A stretch of DNA of 64,000 nt from Pseudoalteromonas holothuriae (GTDB taxonomy: Bacteria > Pseudomonadota > Gammaproteobacteria > Enterobacterales > Alteromonadaceae), in assembly GCF_945859825.1 (NCBI RefSeq), contig NZ_CAMAPC010000005.1:186001-250000 (forward strand). Direction: 5' to 3'. The notes under the pieces are model-generated. The model was not told the DNA's origin and ran no database searches. It saw nothing but the letters and a program-made list of their open reading frames with translations. The position numbers and the translations under genes were made by a program. How positions within the stretch are numbered: position 1 is the stretch's first letter; every line of letters begins with the position of its first letter. Positions 56,978-64,000 of this stretch are shown piece by piece.

Positions 56978-57601
56978 TTAATCCTTCACAACTCTAGCAG
57001 GGTTACCATATGCTGTAACACCTGCTGGAATATTTTGTACAACAACAGAACCGGCTCCAATAATCGCTAGTTCTCCAACTTCAATCAACTGTTTAAAAGA
57101 GCTCCCAATACCTACCCACACTCCACTGGCAATTTTACAGCCGCCGGCAATGGCTGAACTTGGGCATATATGAACATAGTCCTGTATAAAACAGTCGTGC
57201 TCAACTGTCGTATTCGTGTTGATGATAGAGCCCCGACCGATTTGAGCAAAAGCGTTGATCACTGCACCAGCCATAACGACTGTACCTCCACCAATATTAG
57301 CTAATTTACTTACCGTAGCACTCGGGTGGAGCAATGCAGGCGTTTTAGCTCCAAGAGCTAACAGTTTCTCTAGCTTCTCTTTTCTAATTTGATTATTACC
57401 AATAGCAACTATTACGCCTTCGTAATTATCGAGCCTTTGAGCTAACGCTTCTGAATCTCCAACTACAGACCAGTGCTCAAGCTTGCTCTTAACTTCAAAT
57501 GCATCATCAAAGAACTCGACGTGATAACCGTTTAATTCAGCGATTTCCGCTATTACTTTTCCGTGACCACTTGCCCCTAAAATAGCCAGTTTAGCCATCA
57601 T
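56978..57601 (-). CDS. Sugar O/N-acyltransferase (PglD/NeuD-like)
   Basis: This 207-residue protein has an N-terminal Rossmann-like sugar-nucleotide-binding part ([18 protein letters not shown]) and a C-terminal left-handed beta-helix of hexapeptide repeats. The expected catalytic base is H135 in [17 protein letters not shown]. PglD acetylates the C4 amino group to give UDP-diacetylbacillosamine. It overlaps the upstream phosphoglycosyl transferase gene by 11 bases and precedes the aminotransferase gene. Confidence 0.88.
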   Translation of the reverse strand: MMAKLAILGASGHGKVIAEIAELNGYHVEFFDDAFEVKSKLEHWSVVGDSEALAQRLDNYEGVIVAIGNNQIRKEKLEKLLALGAKTPALLHPSATVSKLANIGGGTVVMAGAVINAFAQIGRGSIINTNTTVEHDCFIQDYVHICPSSAIAGGCKIASGVWVGIGSSFKQLIEVGELAIIGAGSVVVQNIPAGVTAYGNPARVVKD

Positions 57602-58190
57602 TTTGATTCCCTTTGAACGGCTCCATAGTCACGTGTCCATCACCACTTATTCCTTCGCGTACAAAGACTTTTTTTACGGTCAAAAAGAGTATTTTTATAT
57701 CGAGTAAAAAGCTTTGATTTTCTACATACCAAACATCAAGCTTAAATTTGTCTTCCCAGCTAATTGCATTACGGCCATTCACTTGTGCCCAACCAGTAAT
57801 CCCAGGGCGGACATTATGGCGATGCGCTTGCTCAGAACTATAAAGAGGTAAGTACTGAACGAGTAGAGGTCTAGGTCCAACTAAGCTCATATCCCCTTTA
57901 ATCACATTTAACAGTCCTGGCAGCTCGTCTAAGCTAGTTGAACGTAAAAAACCACCAAGCTTGGTCATGCGTTGGTCATCAGGTAATAAGTTCTCCTGCT
58001 TATCTTTAGCATCTAGCATGGTTCTGAACTTCATCATTTTAAAAATTTCACCATTCAAACCAGGGCGGTCTTGGGTAAATAAAATAGGTGAACCCAGTTT
58101 TAAGCGTATAAGCAAAGCAACTACAATTATTACAGGCAGTAAAGTCAGTATTGCGCACAGGGCAACTAAAAAATCAAAGATGCGTTTCAT
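57591..58190 (-). CDS. Initiating phosphoglycosyl transferase (PglC-like)
   Basis: This 199-residue monotopic membrane enzyme has one N-terminal hydrophobic segment ([21 protein letters not shown]), then [51 protein letters not shown] and a C-terminal [16 protein letters not shown] block. It has the minimal PglC size and transfers a phospho-sugar to undecaprenyl phosphate, starting the glycan. The start overlaps the preceding stop codon as TAATG. Confidence 0.92.
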   Translation of the reverse strand: MKRIFDFLVALCAILTLLPVIIVVALLIRLKLGSPILFTQDRPGLNGEIFKMMKFRTMLDAKDKQENLLPDDQRMTKLGGFLRSTSLDELPGLLNVIKGDMSLVGPRPLLVQYLPLYSSEQAHRHNVRPGITGWAQVNGRNAISWEDKFKLDVWYVENQSFLLDIKILFLTVKKVFVREGISGDGHVTMEPFKGNQNDG

Positions 58191-59302
58191 TAATTTAATT
58201 CCATAATCTTCAAAAGTTCCGTATTAACCTTATGAACATCAAACTTATCTTCAACCATTGCTCTGCTTGCATTTGCCATTCTTTGCCATTCACTTTGGTT
58301 TTCTATAAACCAAATCATTTTTTCGGCAAGCTGTTCAGCATCGCCTTTTTTAACTAACCAACCATTCTCACCATTTGTAACAGTTTCTCGACAACCTGGA
58401 ACATCTGTTGTCAATATTGGTCGACCAGTAGCCATCGCTTCTAAAACAGTCCGTGGTAATCCTTCATGATATGAGGGCAGTACGAAAATACTGCAACTTT
58501 CTATATAAGGCCTTACGTCGTCTGTTTCACCTAAATAGTTAACGACACTATTACCATTTAAACATTCGAGCTCTTTTAAAGAAATACCATCTGGCGAAGG
58601 ATCTACAGGGCCGACTAATTGAAACTCTGCCATTGAATACTTTTCCTTCACTATTCTGGCCGCTTCTATATACTCACGAATACCTTTATCACCCAACAAA
58701 CGAGCAATAAGTAAAAACTTCGGGAAGCCAGGTAAAGGCTTAACATCAAAGTGCTTGATATCAACACCAGAGCCATTAACAACTACAGTTTTATTTTCAG
58801 GAACTATTCCCAGTTCAACAAAAACCCTCTTATTATCTGGATTTTGAAAAATAACCTTGCTTGAACGCTTCAATGCAACTTTATATAGAAAAACAACCAA
58901 TTTCATTAACAGATTTTTCTTCCTGTTTCCCTTTTGGAAAGCGAAACCTAAACCTGTAACCAGAGCATAGAAGCGGCAATTAGGAATATAACGCGTAGCA
59001 AACGCCCCCCAAATGATAGGTTTTATTGTATATGCTAAAATTATATTAGGGTTTTCAGCTTGGAAAGTTCTTCGAAAAAAAAGAAAAGTATTTAGATCTT
59101 GGATAGGGTTTAAGCCATTTCTACTCACTGGATAATCAATATAGTCAATTCCTAATTTCTTTATTTCCTTTTCTTCTAAAGTACTTGAACCATTTGCTAA
59201 GCCTGTAACTTTAAAATTACTATTTACTAAAGACTTAACTAGCTCACCTCTAAAGTTGACAATAGAGCGCGGCAATGCACCGATTAACATAATATATTGC
59301 AT
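58190..59302 (-). CDS. Glycosyltransferase family 4 (PglA-like)
   Basis: This 370-residue GT-B enzyme has [31 protein letters not shown], the nucleotide-sugar-binding block of GT4, and an N-terminal acceptor domain ([18 protein letters not shown]). It likely adds the second sugar to the lipid-linked bacillosamine-type residue. It overlaps asnB by one base and the next gene by one base, so the whole row is tightly coupled. Its acceptor and donor are not predictable. Confidence 0.88.
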   Translation of the reverse strand: MQYIMLIGALPRSIVNFRGELVKSLVNSNFKVTGLANGSSTLEEKEIKKLGIDYIDYPVSRNGLNPIQDLNTFLFFRRTFQAENPNIILAYTIKPIIWGAFATRYIPNCRFYALVTGLGFAFQKGNRKKNLLMKLVVFLYKVALKRSSKVIFQNPDNKRVFVELGIVPENKTVVVNGSGVDIKHFDVKPLPGFPKFLLIARLLGDKGIREYIEAARIVKEKYSMAEFQLVGPVDPSPDGISLKELECLNGNSVVNYLGETDDVRPYIESCSIFVLPSYHEGLPRTVLEAMATGRPILTTDVPGCRETVTNGENGWLVKKGDAEQLAEKMIWFIENQSEWQRMANASRAMVEDKFDVHKVNTELLKIMELN

Positions 59303-61236
59303 TACAATCTACTTGTTCTCTTTACATCTGCATCTAACCATGCTTGCACCATAAGAATATCCCATAATTTGGCAGCGTTATTTTCTTCGTATCTAAGGTG
59401 ATTGATTAGCGCTTCTTGCACCAGACTAGGATTATACAAACCCTGAGCTTTTAAGCGTTCAAATGATAATAAATCTTGAGCCCACTCTTTTAACTCCGCT
59501 CTAAGCCACTCATGTATAGGAACACCAAACCCCATTTTTGGCCGCTCCATCATGTCTCGAGGTAAGTACTCATATAATATTTGTTTCAAAGGCCACTTCC
59601 CTACTTTTCCTTTCTGCTTTATAGAAAGAGGCATTCTCCAAGCGGCACCAACAACGTTTGGGTCCAAAAGAGGTATCCTCCCCTCCAAACTCACATTCAT
59701 AGCTGTTCTATCTACCTTAGTTAAAATATCTCCAGCTAAATATGTCACTGAATCTAGGTACATCATCCACTCACCGATTTCATCAAATTCAACGTCATTG
59801 GTTGACAAAAAATCATGTAAATACGGATAATTAGCACCTTCGACCAATACATCGTTTGATTTCCAATGGGTGATAGATTGCTTGTAAAAACCCTCTATAT
59901 CTTTTGCTTCAAGCCAAGTTGAAAGTGTTTTTATTTTAGAACCAACCTGCCCCTTTCTACCATAGCTATCTGCTTTTTTACTTAGGAAGAAAAACAATTT
60001 ATTTAGTACCGAAACTGGCATCGCTTGTAAGGTACGTGCAATCGCTTTTCTTGCTGGTATTTTTGAAACTTTACGCCAAATATCAGGAGTAGCAGTATAT
60101 CTATTATACCCACTAAATAACTCATCTCCACCGTCACCACTCAACGCAACGGTTACTTTTTCTTTTGCCATAGCACTAACTAAAAAAGTAGGCATTTGAG
60201 AAGCATCTGAAAAAGGCTCATCAAATATAGCCCCTAACCTTGGGACGAGGTCAAGTACATCCGCTGGAGAAAAATACTTTTCATGATGAACCGTCCCTAG
60301 TTGATTGGCCACAGCCTTAGCAAACTCAGCCTCATTATAACCAGGCACATCAAAACCAATTGAAAAAGTATTTATCGGTTTATCTGAGTGCGACTGCATT
60401 AACGACACGACTAAGCTAGAGTCAACTCCGCCGGATAAAAAAGCTCCCAGCGGTACATCAGAAGCCATACGTAACTTAACCGCTTTTTTTAGTTCGTCAT
60501 GTAAGCTGTTTACTGCCTCAATTTCATCAAAGAATTGATTCTTCCGGCTTTTCTTAATCGTCTCACTGATAGACCAGTAATACTTTTCTTCCTTTAATTC
60601 ACCTGATTTATACTGTATAAAACTGCCTGGCATAAGTTTACTCACTTCACAGTAAACCGACAGGGGGGCGGGAATATATGAAACAGCAGCTTGTTTAGCT
60701 ATTGCATCTCTATTTATCGTTAAGTGTTCGCCAAATTCAGCCTCGATGCTGGTCAACTCAGATGAAAAAACCAAGTGTTTGTTGATTAACCCATAATACA
60801 AAGGCTTTTCACCAAATTTATCTCTGGCTAGAGTCAAACACTGTTCTTTATTATCCCAAAGAGCAAATGCAAACATTCCATTAAACACGTCTAATGACTT
60901 TGCGACTCCCCAAATTTCAAAGGCATGTAACATGACTTCTGTATCAGAAGTGCCTCGCCACTGAATCTGCGGTAGCTGAGCTCGTACCTCTTCAAAATTA
61001 TATATTTCACCATTGAATACAAGCGTAAAACGACCAGTGTTGCTATGCATTGGTTGGTGTCCAGCAGCACTCAGATCGTGAATTGATAAACGTCTATGTC
61101 CCAGAAAAATGTTTTCCTGCCCCCAAACACCATGATCATCCGGGCCTCTATGCTCTATTTTACTGAGCATATTATGTAAATTGTCTGCTGAAAAATCAGA
61201 AGAACTCGGACTAACAACTCCAACTAACCCACACAT
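59302..61236 (-). CDS. asnB: Asparagine-synthase-like glutamine amidotransferase in the glycan cluster
   Basis: This 644-residue protein has an N-terminal class II glutaminase domain with the catalytic Cys2 in MCGLVGVV and a C-terminal ATP-pyrophosphatase domain with SGGVDSS (268-274) and ALSGDGGDELFSGYNRY. AsnB-type enzymes in O-antigen loci usually amidate a uronic acid or another glycan group rather than make asparagine (for example WbpS). The residue to be amidated is not predictable here. A strong AAAGGGG site lies before the start. Confidence 0.88.
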   Translation of the reverse strand: MCGLVGVVSPSSSDFSADNLHNMLSKIEHRGPDDHGVWGQENIFLGHRRLSIHDLSAAGHQPMHSNTGRFTLVFNGEIYNFEEVRAQLPQIQWRGTSDTEVMLHAFEIWGVAKSLDVFNGMFAFALWDNKEQCLTLARDKFGEKPLYYGLINKHLVFSSELTSIEAEFGEHLTINRDAIAKQAAVSYIPAPLSVYCEVSKLMPGSFIQYKSGELKEEKYYWSISETIKKSRKNQFFDEIEAVNSLHDELKKAVKLRMASDVPLGAFLSGGVDSSLVVSLMQSHSDKPINTFSIGFDVPGYNEAEFAKAVANQLGTVHHEKYFSPADVLDLVPRLGAIFDEPFSDASQMPTFLVSAMAKEKVTVALSGDGGDELFSGYNRYTATPDIWRKVSKIPARKAIARTLQAMPVSVLNKLFFFLSKKADSYGRKGQVGSKIKTLSTWLEAKDIEGFYKQSITHWKSNDVLVEGANYPYLHDFLSTNDVEFDEIGEWMMYLDSVTYLAGDILTKVDRTAMNVSLEGRIPLLDPNVVGAAWRMPLSIKQKGKVGKWPLKQILYEYLPRDMMERPKMGFGVPIHEWLRAELKEWAQDLLSFERLKAQGLYNPSLVQEALINHLRYEENNAAKLWDILMVQAWLDADVKRTSRL

Positions 61237-61245
61237 AAATCCCCT

Positions 61246-62325
61246 TTATACTTCTAAAAAACACTTTGCGATTGTTTTAATTGAAAAGTTTTTGCGTACA
61301 TGCATAGTTGTTTTTAGTACCTTTTCTTTCTTAATATCAGGGGAAAGTAAAATAAACTTGGTAATACAATCAGCTAACTTTTCGTCATCTTTTACTGGAG
61401 CTATATGATCATCATTATTGATTATGTACGGCGCATCACCGACGTCTGTAGAGAAAACAGCACAGCCATGAGATGCTGCTTCTGCTAGTACATTAGGGAA
61501 GCCTTCGGTCTTTGAAGAAAGTATGAAAATATCCACAGTACTATAAAATGCAGCCATTGAGTCCAATTCACCAAGTAAGATTACATCATCACAATTTAAC
61601 TCTAGACTATTTAGCATACCCATTAGAATTGTGTTTTGGCCATGTATTCCACGACCGCAAATATGCAGCTCAACATTGAGATTTTGAGATTTTAATCTTT
61701 TAAAAGTCTTAAGTAACGTCAAATAATCTTTTGCTTCATGGAATCTACCAGCAGCCCCTAAAATTAAGGATTTGGCTTTAAAATCTCTAAGTTTCAGTTC
61801 CGAAAAAAAGTAACCATTGGGTATATAAACAGACTTTTGGTAAGAATTGTAGCCAAAATTTTCGTGTTGTTTCTGCGCTTTTTGAGAGCAATAGACAACT
61901 TTATCTGGAATATTCTTTAAAAACCGCCCTAACTGAATTGCTATTTTCGTGCTTCTTTTTTCACCTTGATAATCATCTAGGGAATGTCTAACCCCCCAAA
62001 TTAACGGTATATCTCTTCGAGATAAAATCCTAGCAAGTGCAGAAATAACATTCGCATGATACATCCAAGAGAAAACCTTTATAGGTGTTTCTCTTTTAAT
62101 GATAATAGCCAATTTTAAAGATGCTCCTAGTAAGGAAAAAACGTTATGAGCCCCCAATGCTATAACTTCACAGTTCGGGTGTTCTATCTTTTCAATCATT
62201 TCTGGATTTTTGGCCATCAGCGATATAACTTTAAAAGGTGTACCCTTACTACTATTTATGTTTCTAATCAACGCAGACTCAGCACCTCCTAATTCGCTAA
62301 AATTAGTTATCACTTGAATAATCAT
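61246..62325 (-). CDS. Glycosyltransferase family 4
   Basis: This encodes 359 residues from MIIQVITNFSELGGAESALIRNI, which follows AAGGGG; a longer frame would begin inside the polymerase gene and encode membrane-like residues that belong to that gene's other frame. GGAE near the start and SSKTEGFPNVLAEAASHGCAVFSTDVGD near residue 270 are GT4 marks. It overlaps the upstream polymerase end by 23 bases. AT content is visibly higher than in the core genes. Confidence 0.85.
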   Translation of the reverse strand: MIIQVITNFSELGGAESALIRNINSSKGTPFKVISLMAKNPEMIEKIEHPNCEVIALGAHNVFSLLGASLKLAIIIKRETPIKVFSWMYHANVISALARILSRRDIPLIWGVRHSLDDYQGEKRSTKIAIQLGRFLKNIPDKVVYCSQKAQKQHENFGYNSYQKSVYIPNGYFFSELKLRDFKAKSLILGAAGRFHEAKDYLTLLKTFKRLKSQNLNVELHICGRGIHGQNTILMGMLNSLELNCDDVILLGELDSMAAFYSTVDIFILSSKTEGFPNVLAEAASHGCAVFSTDVGDAPYIINNDDHIAPVKDDEKLADCITKFILLSPDIKKEKVLKTTMHVRKNFSIKTIAKCFLEV

Positions 62326-63460
62326 CAAACCCCTTACCCACAAAACCTTCAGAAATTGATTTAAAGTAAAAAACAATAAAATAAAAAACAGCCATGCCAT
62401 GAGAGCTATTAAAAATAAACTGACCTTTAAAATTAAAAACCAAGACAACCAAAAGCAACAAAAAAGAAAAGATTTTATCAACCTTAAATACAAAGTAAAT
62501 GATACCAAGAAGAGATATCTTTAGAAGTAAATAGGGGATACCTCCAAACAAAAGCTCTTTCAAAAAGCCTGAATCCGTATATGCAAAAAGGCCATTATTA
62601 ACATAACCTGTTCCATACAGCAGGTTAAGACCACTAGTATCTATCCATATAGCATCTACCACATCGATGATATAGCTTTTATCCCCCCCTTCAAGAACCC
62701 AGTTTTTATAAACCTGCAAACTGTCTATTTCAGATAGCAAATAAATACCGGCATAAACCATGAGTAGAGAAAAAACTATAAAAACAAGACGTTTAGATAA
62801 AAAGTAACCTAAAATAGCAACAACGGCTAAAGATGCTGTTCTCGCTGCAATTACTGCAGAAAAGCCAACTGTAAAAAATGCTGCCATACGAGTGAAGGAA
62901 GCTCTTTCTTTAACCAAAGTATAACCTAAAAGCATCGAAAAAATGCCATAAGCAGTACCTATTGTATAATATCCTGACATCGACAAGTATGAGTTTCGGA
63001 ATGGGTTATAACCTAGTTCAGAGCTTAAGTTTTCACCTTTAAAAAGTTCAATCATTGGAAACAGTACGGGATTACTTGCCACTGAAAAGTTTATAACAGA
63101 ATTAACAACAAAGCAGAGCGTAAGAAAGAAAACAACTTTATTTTTATCCAAGAAAAAATAATAAACAAAATAACAAGAAACAAAGGTCAACCAACCTCTA
63201 AGTATTGATAAGAGAAATTCAAAATTATCCCCCAACACCAACACTCGAAGCAGTGAGAAAAAAAAGACCGCAAAGAAGTAAATTGACACAATATAAAACA
63301 CACTATCAAGACTAAACTTAAACTTCGTAACAGTGACTTTCAACAAAAAAAGCAAAACAAAAAAAATAGAAAGCCCAACCCCATTTAAAAAAAATGGAAT
63401 CTGCGGATCAAAGAGAGCTATAAAAACAAATAAGAAAGAAAAAAAACTACGAAAAATCAC
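62303..63460 (-). CDS. Wzy-like O-antigen/polysaccharide polymerase
   Basis: This 385-residue protein has about 10 membrane segments and a larger extracytoplasmic loop in the second half, the layout of Wzy polymerases, which join lipid-linked repeats in the periplasm. There is no strong sequence signature, as usual for Wzy. Supporting evidence is the neighbourhood and the very AT-rich, Phe/Ile-rich coding. The alternative is another polytopic transport protein. Confidence 0.7.
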   Translation of the reverse strand: MIFRSFFSFLFVFIALFDPQIPFFLNGVGLSIFFVLLFLLKVTVTKFKFSLDSVFYIVSIYFFAVFFFSLLRVLVLGDNFEFLLSILRGWLTFVSCYFVYYFFLDKNKVVFFLTLCFVVNSVINFSVASNPVLFPMIELFKGENLSSELGYNPFRNSYLSMSGYYTIGTAYGIFSMLLGYTLVKERASFTRMAAFFTVGFSAVIAARTASLAVVAILGYFLSKRLVFIVFSLLMVYAGIYLLSEIDSLQVYKNWVLEGGDKSYIIDVVDAIWIDTSGLNLLYGTGYVNNGLFAYTDSGFLKELLFGGIPYLLLKISLLGIIYFVFKVDKIFSFLLLLVVLVFNFKGQFIFNSSHGMAVFYFIVFYFKSISEGFVGKGFDDYSSDN

Positions 63461-64000
63461 TTTTTCCTCCTTCTCATATTGTTAATAACTTTAATAAACA
63501 ATGTGAGTAACAGTGGAGAGAAACATAGAGTTAAAAACACCAGTTGCACTTTTGAATAATATCCAATCCTAAAAGACTCAACACTATACTCTTTAGCCAT
63601 TAGCTTATCACCAAGAACACCGGACTGATACGCATAGGCTAAAATAGCCTTTGCATACAATTTTTTAACTTTTTTTGATGGTTTATCTTTCAAGTAATTA
63701 GTAAATATCTTACGCGTTGCTTTTGGGAGTATAGGATTTACTTTTTTACTTTTCACACTAATTCCTATTTTAGCTCTATAACAACCCAGCTTGGAATCTA
63801 TATGATATATATTACCCTTTTTCACTTGTTCAAAATGAGTTTCTATATCAACCAAATCAACATGAAATAAATTATCCCAAAATTCACTACCGTCAACATT
63901 TCGAAAAACTTTAGAAGAATGAGCGAAAAATGGTAACTGAGAAAGTAAATCAATTATACCGTATTCACCTTGTGGCCAAGCTCTATAGCTTTCCTGGATA
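63457..64000 (-). CDS. Partial glycosyltransferase-like protein (C-terminal part)
   Basis: The open frame continues to the right edge, so the N-terminus lies outside the window. About 180 residues are visible: WPQGEYGIIDLLSQLPFFAHSS, DGSEFWDNLFHVD, then ETHFEQVKKGNIYHIDSKLGCYR, and a C-terminal membrane segment (VQLVFLTLCFSPLLLTLFIKVI) with a basic tail. The pattern recalls the C-terminus of family 2 glycosyltransferases, but the donor-binding part is not visible. A shorter version from a TTG at 63855 is unlikely because coding continues upstream. Confidence 0.6.
   Translation of the reverse strand, partial: IQESYRAWPQGEYGIIDLLSQLPFFAHSSKVFRNVDGSEFWDNLFHVDLVDIETHFEQVKKGNIYHIDSKLGCYRAKIGISVKSKKVNPILPKATRKIFTNYLKDKPSKKVKKLYAKAILAYAYQSGVLGDKLMAKEYSVESFRIGYYSKVQLVFLTLCFSPLLLTLFIKVINNMRRRKK

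Noticed and set aside
62326..62508. N-terminal extension of the glycosyltransferase at 61246
   Set aside because: The extra 61 residues are an out-of-frame reading of the polymerase gene; a good ribosome site supports 62325.

Overview
The window is a chromosomal segment from a marine gammaproteobacterium of the Alteromonadales. Pseudoalteromonas is my best guess, from protein-level resemblance and gene order; no database search was possible. Typical gammaproteobacterial blocks are present: ftsY-ftsE-ftsX-rpoH, rpsU-yqeY-dnaG-rpoD, dusB-fis, purH/purD, rpiA-serA, ampD-ampE beside nadC and a type IV pilus locus, plus rraB, DUF2333 and DUF1653 genes. No rRNA, tRNA or CRISPR array was seen.

Layout. 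1-4.7 kb: a partial zinc-ribbon gene, DUF2947-like and DUF1653 genes, a MoxR ATPase/VWA pair, then rraB and an acyltransferase. 4.8-9.5 kb (minus strand): ftsY, ftsE, ftsX and rpoH. rpoH is preceded by a perfect CIRCE operator, and FtsY carries 13 tandem EAERQRLA repeats. 9.7-17.5 kb: rsmD, the rpsU-yqeY-dnaG-rpoD operon, prmA and dusB-fis. 17.7-24.8 kb: purH, an exported lipoprotein methyltransferase, purD, a tail-anchored unknown, fau, rpiA and serA. 24.8-32.2 kb: an envelope protein of unknown function, radA, a two-PilZ-domain protein, ampE, ampD and nadC.

32.5-38.1 kb: pilA, pilC, pilD, coaE, then pilB out of its usual place, a roughly 270-bp MITE-like element, and yacG. zapD is not seen where it would be expected. 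38.2-42.7 kb: an envelope-stress block with a CpxP-like gene, cpxR, cpxA, a lysophospholipase translationally coupled to cpxA, and fieF. CpxR-like boxes lie between the divergent cpx genes and upstream of fieF. 43-47.2 kb: trmL, a beta-barrel protein, DUF2333, a PCu(A)C copper chaperone, and a pspA-pspC-membrane protein operon with a near-consensus sigma-54 promoter. 47.4-53.5 kb: dusA, a tyrosine-recombinase-like protein lacking most catalytic residues, a large lipoprotein and a YjbH-family outer-membrane protein.

53.7-64 kb (minus strand) is a surface-glycan cluster: partial glycosyltransferase, Wzy-like polymerase, GT4, asnB, GT4, then phosphoglycosyl transferase, acetyltransferase, aminotransferase and SMK-type 4,6-dehydratase. 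The last four match the PglC/D/E/F logic for making and priming with a bacillosamine-type sugar. The distal genes are visibly AT-rich, as is common for exchanged O-antigen genes.

The most interesting signals are the CIRCE element on rpoH, the catalytically eroded recombinase beside dusA, the expanded FtsY repeats, the pilB relocation with a foldback element, and the clustered CpxR half-sites.
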